The notes under the pieces were generated by a model. That model saw nothing but the letters and a program-made list of their open reading frames with translations, made no database searches and was not told the DNA's origin. A stretch of 64,000 bases of DNA, from the NCBI RefSeq assembly GCF_009192735.1, contig NZ_VTFU01000005.1, forward strand, positions 62,001-126,000. Direction: 5' to 3'. The position numbers and the translations under genes were made by a program. The stretch is from Arthrobacter gandavensis. GTDB taxonomy: Bacteria > Actinomycetota > Actinomycetes > Actinomycetales > Micrococcaceae. This document shows positions 1-8,041 of the stretch, piece by piece; the stretch's first letter is position 1, and the number at the start of each line of letters is the position of its first letter.

Positions 1-1873
1 GCGGCAGCACCACGATCCAGATGTACTTGAAGACGTTCTTCTTTGCCAGGATCGCCAGGCAGATGGCGAGGGCAATCGCTGCCAGCAGCTGGTTGGCGAT
101 GCCGAAGAGCGGGAACAGGGTGTTGATCCCGCCCAGCGGGTCCGTGACCCCCATGATCAGGATCGAGCCCCAACCTCCCACCATGACGGCGGTACAGATC
201 CAGGCTCCGGTTCGCCAGCCGGTGTCACGGAACTTCGGAATGAAGTTGCCGATGGAGTCCTGCAGCATGAAGCGGGCCACGCGGGTTCCGGCGTCGACGG
301 CGGTGAGGATGAACAGGGCCTCGAACATGATGGCGAAGTGGTACCAGAACGCCATCATCGAGGAGCCGCCAATCAGGCTCTGCATGATCTGGGCCAGGCC
401 GACGGCGAGGGTTGGCGCGCCGCCGGTGCGCGAGACGATGGATTCCTCGCCCACATTTGAAGCCATGTTGGTGAGCATGTCCGGAGTGAGGTTCACGCCG
501 GCCAGGCCCAGGCTGTTCACGAACGCGACGGCGCCTTCCACGGTGCCGCCGGTGGCGGCTGCGGAGGAGTTCATGGCGAAGTAGATGCCGCGGTCAATGG
601 AGATGGCTGCGACCAGGGCCATGATGGCCACGAAGGATTCCATCAGCATGCCGCCGTAGCCAATGAAGCGGGTCTGGCGTTCCTTCTCGATCATCTTCGG
701 CGTGGTGCCGGAGGCGATCAGGGCGTGGAACCCGGACAGCGCACCGCAGGCGATGGTGACGAAGAGGAACGGGAAGAGCGGTCCGGCCACGACGGGTCCG
801 TTGTCCGCGGAAGCGAACTCGCTGATTGCGGGGACGGTGATCTCGGGACGGACGATGATGATGGCGACCGCCAGCATCACGATGGTGCCCACCTTCATGA
901 AGGTGGAGAGGTAGTCACGCGGGGCCAGCAGCAGCCAGACCGGAAGCACCGCTGCAATGAAGCCGTAAATGATGATGCCCCAGGCGATGACGGTCTTGTC
1001 CAGGGTCAGGGCGTCACCCAGTGGGGTGTCGGCGATCATGCCGCCGCCGATGATGGCCAGCAGGAGCAGGACAAAGCCGATGATGGACACTTCGGTGACC
1101 TTGCCCGGCCGCAGGAAGCGCAGGTAGACACCCATGAACAGCGCAATCGGAATGGTCATGCCCACTGAGAAGACGCCCCAGGGGCTTTCCGCGAGGGCGT
1201 TCACGACCACCAGGGCGAGGATCGCCACGATGATGATCATGATGGTCAGCGTGGCAATCAGGGCTGCGGTGCCGCCCACTCGGCCCAGCTCCTCGCGGGC
1301 CATCTGGCCCAGGGACCGTCCGCCGCGGCGCATGGAGAAGAACATGACCAGGTAATCCTGGACGGCGCCGGCCAGGACGACGCCGATGATGATCCAGATA
1401 GTGCCGGGCAGGTACCCCATTTGCGCGGCCAGGACCGGGCCCACCAGGGGCCCGGCGCCGGCAATCGCGGCAAAGTGGTGGCCGTACAGCACCCGGCGGT
1501 CCGTGGCGGCATAGTCCTTGCCGTCGGCCTTGTACTCCGCGGGTGTGGCCCGCCGGTCATTGGGCTGCAGGAGTTTGCGCTCAATGAACTTGGAGTAGAA
1601 GCGGTACGCGATGAAATACGTGCACACTGCTGCGAAAACGAACCAGATGGCGTTCACGGTTTCGCCGCGGACCAGTGCCAGCATGTACCAGCTGACGCCG
1701 CCCAGCAGGGCGATGCCGGACCAGATGGCGATCTTCAGCGGCGTCCAGCGGCGGTCTTCGGCTTCCGCAATTTCGGGGTCCACCGCAACCGGTGGAAGGT
1801 CTGGATCCTGCACCAGGACGTCACTGTCCTCAGGCTGCCCGGGGGCAGCCCGGCGCCGGTGATTCTCGCTCAT
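1..1873 (-). CDS. cstA: CstA carbon starvation / peptide-pyruvate transporter, C-terminus cut by window edge
   Basis: Integral membrane transporter of the CstA/BtsT family, which takes up peptides or pyruvate when carbon is scarce. The gene reads leftward from an ATG at 1873 with AAAGG about 7 nt upstream; 624 codons are visible and the frame is still open at position 1. The family normally has 690-770 residues, so the end lies outside. An N-terminal charged extension of about 50 residues precedes the first membrane helix. The family signature YGHHFAAIAGAGPLVGPVLA sits near residue 125, followed by the RRGGRSLG loop. Several further hydrophobic helices follow to the window edge. A CRP-type palindrome lies about 105 nt upstream, which fits starvation control. 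Family certain, substrate not. Confidence 0.96.
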   Translation of the reverse strand, partial: MSENHRRRAAPGQPEDSDVLVQDPDLPPVAVDPEIAEAEDRRWTPLKIAIWSGIALLGGVSWYMLALVRGETVNAIWFVFAAVCTYFIAYRFYSKFIERKLLQPNDRRATPAEYKADGKDYAATDRRVLYGHHFAAIAGAGPLVGPVLAAQMGYLPGTIWIIIGVVLAGAVQDYLVMFFSMRRGGRSLGQMAREELGRVGGTAALIATLTIMIIIVAILALVVVNALAESPWGVFSVGMTIPIALFMGVYLRFLRPGKVTEVSIIGFVLLLLAIIGGGMIADTPLGDALTLDKTVIAWGIIIYGFIAAVLPVWLLLAPRDYLSTFMKVGTIVMLAVAIIIVRPEITVPAISEFASADNGPVVAGPLFPFLFVTIACGALSGFHALIASGTTPKMIEKERQTRFIGYGGMLMESFVAIMALVAAISIDRGIYFAMNSSAAATGGTVEGAVAFVNSLGLAGVNLTPDMLTNMASNVGEESIVSRTGGAPTLAVGLAQIMQSLIGGSSMMAFWYHFAIMFEALFILTAVDAGTRVARFMLQDSIGNFIPKFRDTGWRTGAWICTAVMVGGWGSILIMGVTDPLGGINTLFPLFGIANQLLAAIALAICLAILAKKNVFKYIWIVVLP

Positions 1874-1977
1874 GGGGTTTACCTTTGCTTGCGGTAATGA
1901 CTCGGAAGGACCGGCAGTGGAACCGGCCGGGAGAACGGAAAACCCCGTACTCCTGCCCCCGAGATTAGCAGTGCAAA

Positions 1978-1993
1978 TGTGATCCCCTCCACA
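1978..1993 (-). promoter_or_regulatory. CRP/GlxR-type binding site upstream of cstA
   Basis: TGTGA, six bases, then CCACA on the plus strand: nine of ten matches to the CRP/GlxR consensus TGTGA-N6-TCACA. It lies 105-120 nt upstream of the cstA start. Read toward cstA it abuts a TTGCAC that could be a -35 hexamer, although I see no convincing -10. cstA is a classic CRP-activated gene in enterobacteria. Binding here is inference. Confidence 0.5.
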
Positions 1994-2000
1994 CCGCAGG

Positions 2001-2978
2001 CTAGGTGGTCAGGAGGATCTTCCCCGTGTGACGGCCGGAGTCGAAGTACTCGTGCGCAGCGCCGGCGTCGGCCAAGGGAAAGGTCCGGTCCACGAGCGGT
2101 CGAATCTTGCCCGCTTCCACCAGCGGCCACACGTACTTGCGCACCGCCTGCATGATGGCGGCCTTTTCCTCCGGCGGCCGGGACCGCAGCGTGGTTCCAA
2201 TGACGGCGAGCCGCTTGCGCATCACCAGATTCAGGTCGATTTCCGCCTTCGTTCCGCCCTGCAGCCCGATAATGACCAGCCGGCCCGAGACGGCGAGCGC
2301 CTCCAGGTTGCGCTGCAGGTACTTGGCTCCCATGACGTCCAGGATGACGTCGGCGCCGCGGCCGTCGGTGGCTTCCCGCACCCGCTCGACGAAGTCCTCG
2401 TTTTTGTAGTTGATCAGCACCTGCGCGCCGAGGGATCGTGCCAGTTCCAGTTTTTCGTCCGACCCGGCCGTCACCAGGGGCACGGCGCCGAACGCTGCGA
2501 CCATTTGGATGGCCATGGTGCCGATGCCGCCGGCACCGCCGTGGATCAGGACGTGGTCTCCCTCAGTGACGCCGGCGGCCATGAACAGGTTGGAGAAGAC
2601 CGTTGCGGCGGTTTCGGGCAGCGATGCTGCCGTGACGGGGTCGATTCCCGCCGGGACGGGAAGGACCTGGCCGGCCGGAACATTCACCTGCTCGGCGTAA
2701 CCGCCTCCCGTCAGGAGCGCGACGACGTCGGCCCCCACCGGGAGTCCCTCCACTCCGGTTCCCACAGCGGCGACCCGTCCGGACACTTCCAGTCCCGGGT
2801 ATTCCGATGCGCCGGCGGGTACCGGATAGTGGCCCTGGCGCTGCAGGACGTCCGCCCGGTTGAGGCCCGCCGCCGTCACATCGATGAGCACTTCCCCGGG
2901 TCCGGGCACCGGCGCCGGCACATCCTGCACCTGCAGCGTTTCCGGGCCTCCGGGCGTAGTGATGACAACTGCTCTCAT
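2001..2978 (-). CDS. NAD(P)H-quinone oxidoreductase, zinc-independent MDR family
   Basis: 325-residue medium-chain dehydrogenase/reductase of the quinone oxidoreductase (QOR/PIG3) type, which reduces quinones or other enone-like electrophiles with NADPH. The N-terminal GroES-like half contains AGLNRADVLQRQGHYP, the Rossmann half has GGAGGIGTMAIQM near residue 148, and the C-terminus has the typical AHEYFDSGRHTGKILL. The zinc-binding cysteines of alcohol dehydrogenases are missing, as expected for QOR. I chose the ATG at 2978 because a GGAGG motif sits 5 nt upstream; a GTG four codons earlier would overlap that motif. It stands alone between cstA and tRNA-Ser. The physiological substrate cannot be read from sequence. 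Confidence 0.93.
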   Translation of the reverse strand: MRAVVITTPGGPETLQVQDVPAPVPGPGEVLIDVTAAGLNRADVLQRQGHYPVPAGASEYPGLEVSGRVAAVGTGVEGLPVGADVVALLTGGGYAEQVNVPAGQVLPVPAGIDPVTAASLPETAATVFSNLFMAAGVTEGDHVLIHGGAGGIGTMAIQMVAAFGAVPLVTAGSDEKLELARSLGAQVLINYKNEDFVERVREATDGRGADVILDVMGAKYLQRNLEALAVSGRLVIIGLQGGTKAEIDLNLVMRKRLAVIGTTLRSRPPEEKAAIMQAVRKYVWPLVEAGKIRPLVDRTFPLADAGAAHEYFDSGRHTGKILLTT

Positions 2979-3041
2979 TCTGTCCTCCACGGGGTTGATC
3001 AGATTTTGGTGAATTGCACCTTTCTGCCAGACTACTAGTGG

Positions 3042-3129
3042 GGAAGGTTGTCCGAGCGGCCGATGGAGCTGGTCTTGAAAACCAGTGTGCGGTAACCCCG
3101 TACCAAGGGTTCGAATCCCTTACCTTCCG
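3042..3129 (+). tRNA. tRNA-Ser (anticodon UGA)
   Basis: 88-nt type II tRNA. The acceptor arm GGAAGGT pairs with ACCTTCC. The anticodon stem CTGGT/ACCAG encloses the loop CTTGAAA, giving anticodon TGA. A long variable arm typical of serine tRNA and the T arm GGGTTCGAATCCC are present. No CCA is encoded. A terminator follows directly. Confidence 0.97.
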
Positions 3130-3140
3130 CGCAAGCGAAC

Positions 3141-3172
3141 AAAAAGCGGTCCCGCAACAGGGGCCGCTTTTT
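3141..3172 (+). terminator. Rho-independent terminator after tRNA-Ser(UGA)
   Basis: A run of A, then GCGGTCCC, a short loop, GGGGCCGC and TTTTT, 12 nt after the tRNA. Confidence 0.9.
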
Positions 3173-3271
3173 GCGTCCGGGCGTAATTCCATGTTTTCTC
3201 AGTGATTCAAATTCGGTCCCCGCCCGCATCCTTTTGCTTTGCTGCTGTTTCCGGCGTTCTGCCGCGGCACT

Positions 3272-3326
3272 GTTGCCCTCCCGGTCACCATAAGGTCATC
3301 TGTTCGTAACGCAGGCCACATAGTAT
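3272..3326 (+). promoter_or_regulatory. PHO-box-like direct repeats plus -10 hexamer upstream of the nuclease gene
   Basis: Three 11-nt direct-repeat units start at 3272, 3283 and 3294. Their first seven bases are GTTGCCC, GGTCACC and GGTCATC; the actinobacterial PhoP box is built of 11-nt units beginning GTTCACC. The last unit ends 16 nt before TAGTAT (3321-3326), a good -10 hexamer. The array therefore occupies the -35 position, as in PhoP-activated promoters. The downstream gene encodes a secreted nuclease/5'-nucleotidase, a typical phosphate-starvation product. Not experimentally known here. Confidence 0.6.
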
Positions 3327-3415
3327 TGCTTGCGTCACTCCGTTATCCCCCACGGCGCCGCTTTGCGGTGTCCACTACCGCCGGCTGACACATGGCCGGC
3401 CAAGGAGCAAGAGGC

Positions 3416-6400
3416 ATGAGACCAACACTGTGGAAGGCTGCGCTGGGGACAACCCTCTCAGCCGGCCTGCTGGCGGCGCCAATGACGGCGCTGCCTGCAC
3501 ACGCGGAGGACGGCACCGCGGCCGTCCCGGGCATCATCATCAATGAGGCCTACCTGAGCGGAGGCAGCGCCAACGCTCCCTTCGCCAACAAATTCGTGGA
3601 ACTGTACAACCCAACCGACGCCGATGTGAGCCTGGACGGCTGGTCACTGCAGTACCGCTCCGCGGGCTCGACGGCGGCTCCCACCGGAATCGGAGGCCTC
3701 ACCGGTACGATTCCCGCCGGCGGCTACTACCTCGTCTCCGGAGCATCCAACGGTGCTGTCGGCGCACCGCTGCCGGCCGCGGACGCGAGCGTGGGCGCCA
3801 GTTTCAGCGGTTCGGGCGGCACCCTCATCCTGTCCAGCCAGGCCACCCGGGTGGACCCGCTGCCCGCCGGATCGGTCACCGAACACCCGGGAGTGGTGGA
3901 CCTGCTCGGCTATGGCAGCTCCAACACCTTCGAGACCGCCGCCGCTGCGGCACCGGCCGGCAACTCAGACCCGAAGTCGCTGAACCGCACCGGGTTCGCC
4001 GACTCCAACAGCAACGCCGCTGACTTCACGCTCAGCGCCACGGTCACGCCCACGGGTACCGGCGGAACGGTGCCGGGCGAACCCGACCCCACGCCGACGC
4101 CTGACCCCACCCCCACACCGGCTCCCACCCCCACAACGCCCGTGGATCCGGCCGATCCCGTGGCCATCGCGGAGATCCAGGGCACCGGGGACACCAGCCC
4201 GCTGGTTGGCCAAACGGTCACCACCCGGGGCAAGGTCACCGGCGTTTACCCCACCGGCGGCTTCAACGGCTACTACATCCAGACCCCCGGAACCGGCGGC
4301 GGTTTGGACCCCGCCAATCACACGGCATCGGACGCCATTTTCGTTTTTTCCGCTGACACGGTTGGCGCCGTGGCCGCAGGCGATTACGTGAAAGTCACCG
4401 GAACGGTGGGCGAATACTTCGGACTCACCCAGCTCACAGTGGCAGCCGGCAACATGTCCCGGCTCAGCGAACCGGCCGAGGAAGTCAAGCCCGCCAGCGT
4501 AGCCTGGCCGGCTTCCGACGCCGAGCGCGAAACCCTCGAGGGCATGCTCCTGTCACCGCAGGGCAGCTTCACCGTCACTGACAACTACTCACTGAACCAG
4601 TACGCCGAAATCGGTTTGGCTGCGGGCGGCTCTCCCCTGGTCCAGCCCACCGCCGTGGCTGCCGTGGGCACTCCCGAGCACGCCGCCGTCGTCGCCGACA
4701 ACGCAGCGCGGGCGGTAAAGCTCGACGACGGTGCAAGCACCAACTTCCTCAGCGCCGCCAACCAGGGCATTCCCCTGCCGTACCTGACCCTGGAAAACCC
4801 GGTGCGCATCGGTGCCGCAGCCACCTTCACCACCTCGGTGATTCTGGACTTCCGCAACAGCGCCTGGAAACTCCAGCCGCTGACCGCCCTCACCGCAGCC
4901 AACGCCTCCGAGGTGGCTCCGGCGTCGTTCGAGGCCACCCGGACCGCAGCTCCCGAAAGCGTCGGCGGCAACCTGAAGCTGGCCTCCTTCAACGTCCTGA
5001 ACTACTTCAGCACCACGGGCGACTCGATCGCCGGCTGCACCTATTACCCCGACCGCGCCGGCGCACCGCTGACCGTGCGCGGCGGCTGCGACGCCCGCGG
5101 TGCCGCCAACGCTGAGAACCTCGAACGCCAGCAGGCAAAAATCGTGGCGGCAATCAACGCCCTGGGCGCCGACGTCGTTTCCCTGATGGAGGTGGAAAAC
5201 TCAGCAGTCTTCGGCAAGGACCGCGATGACGCTCTCGCGAACCTGACGGCCGCGCTGAATGAGCAGGCACCGGGAACCTGGGACTACGTCCGCTCCCCCG
5301 CCGCGCTGCCCGACAACGAAGATGTCATCCGCACCGCCTTCATCTTCCGCACTGCAACCGCCGAGCCCGTGGGCGAATCCGTCATCCTCAATGACGAAAC
5401 AGTGTTCTCCAACGCGCGCGAGCCGCTGGCCCAGGCCTTCAAGTCCAAGGGTGTGGAGGACGGCTCGACCATCCTGGCCATCAGCAACCACTTCAAGTCC
5501 AAGGGTTCGGCGCCGTCGTCCGGCGAAAACGCCGACACCGGGCAGGGCGGCTGGAATGCGGACCGCGTCCGGCAGGCGCAGGCACTGGCGGCATTCGCCG
5601 CCACCGTTTCCGAATCCGCCGGCACCGAGAAGGTCTTCCTGCTGGGCGACTTCAACTCCTACGCCGCCGAGGACCCCATGAAGGTCCTCGCCGACGCCGG
5701 CTACGTGAATCTGGGCAAGGCCACCGGCAAGCACTCCTACGCCTTCAGCGGCCTGGTCGGATCCCTCGACCACGTCCTGGCCTCTCCGGAGGCGGCGGAG
5801 ACCGTCACCGGAGCCGATATCTGGAACATCAACTCAGTGGAGTCGGTGGCGCTGGAATACAGCCGCTACAACACCAACGTCACTAACTACTACGCTCCGG
5901 ACCCGTACCGTTCCTCGGACCACGACCCGATCCTCATCGGCATGGACCTCACTCCGGCCGGGACCGAAACCGAGAAACTGAACCTGCTGAACATCAACGA
6001 TTTCCACGGCCGCATTGATGCCAACATCGTGAATTTCGCCGGAACCGTTGAACAGCTCAAGGCAGCCGCCCCCGAGGGCAGTTCGGTGTTCCTGTCCGCC
6101 GGCGACAACATCGGCGCCTCCCTGTTCGCATCCTCGGTGCAGCAGGATGCGCCCACCCTGGATGTCCTGAACGCGCTGGACCTGAGGGCGTCAGCCGTGG
6201 GCAACCACGAATTCGACGCCGGCTTCGCGGATCTCTCCGGGCGGGTTGATGCCGCCGCTGATTTCCCGTACCTGGGGGCGAACGTTTACCTCAAGGGCAC
6301 CACCACCCCGGCGATGGACGAATACACCGTCCTGGACGTCAACGGTGTTTCCGTGGCCGTCATCGGTGCCATCACGGAGGAGACCTCCACACTGGTCAGC

Positions 6401-7927
6401 CCGGGCGGCATCGCCGAGCTGGAGTTCGGTGATCCCGTGGAAGCCGTCAACCGCGTAGCCGAAAAGCTGCAGGCCGACGGCGATGTTGACGTCATCATCG
6501 CCGAGTACCACGAGGGCGCCGGCAGCGGCACCCCGGACGGCGCCTCCCTCGAAGAGGAACTGGCCGCCGGCGGTGCGTTTGCCGAGATCGTCAATGGCAC
6601 CACACCTCTGGTGGACGCCATCTACACCGGGCACACCCACAAGCAGTATGCCTGGGATGCACCCGTTCCCGGCGCCGGCGGCAAGACCCGTCCGGTGCTG
6701 CAGACCGGTTCCTACGGCGAGTTCATTGGCCAGATCACGCTCGACTACAACCCGGCCACGGATGAAGTGCTGTCCTACACGGCAACCAACGTTCCGCGGA
6801 CCACTGCGAGCGCTGACTCACTCATTGCGGCCTACCCCGCAGTGGCAGAGGTCAAGTCCATAGTGGATGCGGCGCTGGCCTCCGCCGCGGAAATCGGCAA
6901 CCAGCCGGTGGGATCGGTAACGGCTGACATCACGACGGCGTTCACCGGCACCAGCCGTGATGACCGCGGCTCGGAATCCACGCTGGGCAATCTGGTGGCA
7001 GACTCCCTGCTGAACACCCTCTCCTCCGCTGACCGCGGCGGCGCCGAAATCGGCGTCACCAACCCCGGCGGGCTGCGGGCCGAACTGTACTACGGCGACG
7101 ACGGCGTGATCACTTACTCCGAAGCCAACGCCGTGCTGCCGTTCGTCAACAACCTGTGGACCACCACGCTCACCGGCGCCCAGCTCAAGACGATGCTGGA
7201 ACAGCAGTGGCAGCCCGAGGGAAGCTCACGTGCCTTCCTGGCGCTGGGCCTGTCCGACAACATCACCTACACCTATGATCCGGACCAGCCCCGCGGCTCC
7301 AGGATCCAGACCGTCACCATCAATGGCGCCGCCATGGATCCGTCCCGCGCTTACCGGGTGGGCACCTTCAGCTTCCTGGCCCAGGGCGGTGACAACTTCA
7401 GCGTCTTCTCCGAAGGCACTGACACCCGTGACTCCGGACTCGTGGACCGCGACGCCTGGATCAGCTACATCGAGGCCAACAGCCCGCTGTCCCCGGACTT
7501 CGCTCGCCAGGGAGTCATCGTCAAGGGTGCCCCGTCAACGGCGGCAGCCGGAGCAGCCGTTTCCTTCACGGTTTCCGGCTTGGACCTGACATCGCTGGGC
7601 AGCCCGGCCAACACCGCGCTGGCCGTGAACTGGGTCAACGCGGCGGGCACCGCCACTGCGCTGGGCACCGCACCGGTCACCGCCGGTGCGGCCAGCGTAA
7701 ACGTGACGGTTCCGGCGTCGGCCTCCGGCGCGGGAACGCTGGTGCTCACCGCGGCCCCCTCCGGAACCACGGTCACGGTTCCGGTCACTGTGGAGGCGGC
7801 TCCCACGGTGCCGCCGGCGCCTGTCTGCAAGGCCCCGGTTCCGCCGAAACAGTGGTGGGACGTCCGCGGCTGGCTCCGGTACACCCTGGAGTGGGCGCGG
7901 TATCTGATCTGCCTCAGCGGCCGGTAA
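3416..7927 (+). CDS. Secreted LTD-domain endonuclease fused to 5'-nucleotidase
   Basis: 1503-residue exported enzyme predicted to cut extracellular nucleic acid and release phosphate from the nucleotides. The ATG at 3416 follows AAGGAG and begins a signal peptide ending near PAHA. Domains in order: lamin-tail domain (about 40-165, INEAYLSGG and KFVELYNPT); Pro-Thr linker (about 225-245); OB-fold (about 250-340); ExeM/NucH-type endonuclease-exonuclease-phosphatase domain (about 520-850, with SFNVLNYF, LMEVENSA, LGDFNSYA and SSDHDPILIG); 5'-nucleotidase metallophosphoesterase (from about 855, with NDFHGRID, SAGDN, GNHEFD and GHTH); its C-terminal substrate domain (TNPGGLRAEL, QGGDNFSVF); a short Ig-like module; and a Trp-rich tail. 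There is no LPXTG anchor. All catalytic motifs of both enzymes look intact. A PHO-box-like promoter precedes it and a strong hairpin follows. Confidence 0.93.
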   Translation: MRPTLWKAALGTTLSAGLLAAPMTALPAHAEDGTAAVPGIIINEAYLSGGSANAPFANKFVELYNPTDADVSLDGWSLQYRSAGSTAAPTGIGGLTGTIPAGGYYLVSGASNGAVGAPLPAADASVGASFSGSGGTLILSSQATRVDPLPAGSVTEHPGVVDLLGYGSSNTFETAAAAAPAGNSDPKSLNRTGFADSNSNAADFTLSATVTPTGTGGTVPGEPDPTPTPDPTPTPAPTPTTPVDPADPVAIAEIQGTGDTSPLVGQTVTTRGKVTGVYPTGGFNGYYIQTPGTGGGLDPANHTASDAIFVFSADTVGAVAAGDYVKVTGTVGEYFGLTQLTVAAGNMSRLSEPAEEVKPASVAWPASDAERETLEGMLLSPQGSFTVTDNYSLNQYAEIGLAAGGSPLVQPTAVAAVGTPEHAAVVADNAARAVKLDDGASTNFLSAANQGIPLPYLTLENPVRIGAAATFTTSVILDFRNSAWKLQPLTALTAANASEVAPASFEATRTAAPESVGGNLKLASFNVLNYFSTTGDSIAGCTYYPDRAGAPLTVRGGCDARGAANAENLERQQAKIVAAINALGADVVSLMEVENSAVFGKDRDDALANLTAALNEQAPGTWDYVRSPAALPDNEDVIRTAFIFRTATAEPVGESVILNDETVFSNAREPLAQAFKSKGVEDGSTILAISNHFKSKGSAPSSGENADTGQGGWNADRVRQAQALAAFAATVSESAGTEKVFLLGDFNSYAAEDPMKVLADAGYVNLGKATGKHSYAFSGLVGSLDHVLASPEAAETVTGADIWNINSVESVALEYSRYNTNVTNYYAPDPYRSSDHDPILIGMDLTPAGTETEKLNLLNINDFHGRIDANIVNFAGTVEQLKAAAPEGSSVFLSAGDNIGASLFASSVQQDAPTLDVLNALDLRASAVGNHEFDAGFADLSGRVDAAADFPYLGANVYLKGTTTPAMDEYTVLDVNGVSVAVIGAITEETSTLVSPGGIAELEFGDPVEAVNRVAEKLQADGDVDVIIAEYHEGAGSGTPDGASLEEELAAGGAFAEIVNGTTPLVDAIYTGHTHKQYAWDAPVPGAGGKTRPVLQTGSYGEFIGQITLDYNPATDEVLSYTATNVPRTTASADSLIAAYPAVAEVKSIVDAALASAAEIGNQPVGSVTADITTAFTGTSRDDRGSESTLGNLVADSLLNTLSSADRGGAEIGVTNPGGLRAELYYGDDGVITYSEANAVLPFVNNLWTTTLTGAQLKTMLEQQWQPEGSSRAFLALGLSDNITYTYDPDQPRGSRIQTVTINGAAMDPSRAYRVGTFSFLAQGGDNFSVFSEGTDTRDSGLVDRDAWISYIEANSPLSPDFARQGVIVKGAPSTAAAGAAVSFTVSGLDLTSLGSPANTALAVNWVNAAGTATALGTAPVTAGAASVNVTVPASASGAGTLVLTAAPSGTTVTVPVTVEAAPTVPPAPVCKAPVPPKQWWDVRGWLRYTLEWARYLICLSGR

Positions 7928-7953
7928 TCCGGAGCCGAGTGCACATCTGACAT

Positions 7954-8003
7954 AAAGAGACCGGCGGTGCGGGAGAATGGCTCCCGCACCGCCGGTCTCT
8001 TTA
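7954..8003. terminator. Bidirectional terminator, 22-bp perfect stem
   Basis: AAAGAGACCGGCGGTGCGGG pairs over 22 bp with its complement at 7981-8002 around the loop AATGG. A-rich and T-rich ends suit both directions, and it sits between the convergent nuclease gene and the amine operon. Confidence 0.95.
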
Positions 8004-8041
8004 ACTTCAGATTCCCGCTTCTGATGCCTGCTGCCGAAGGG

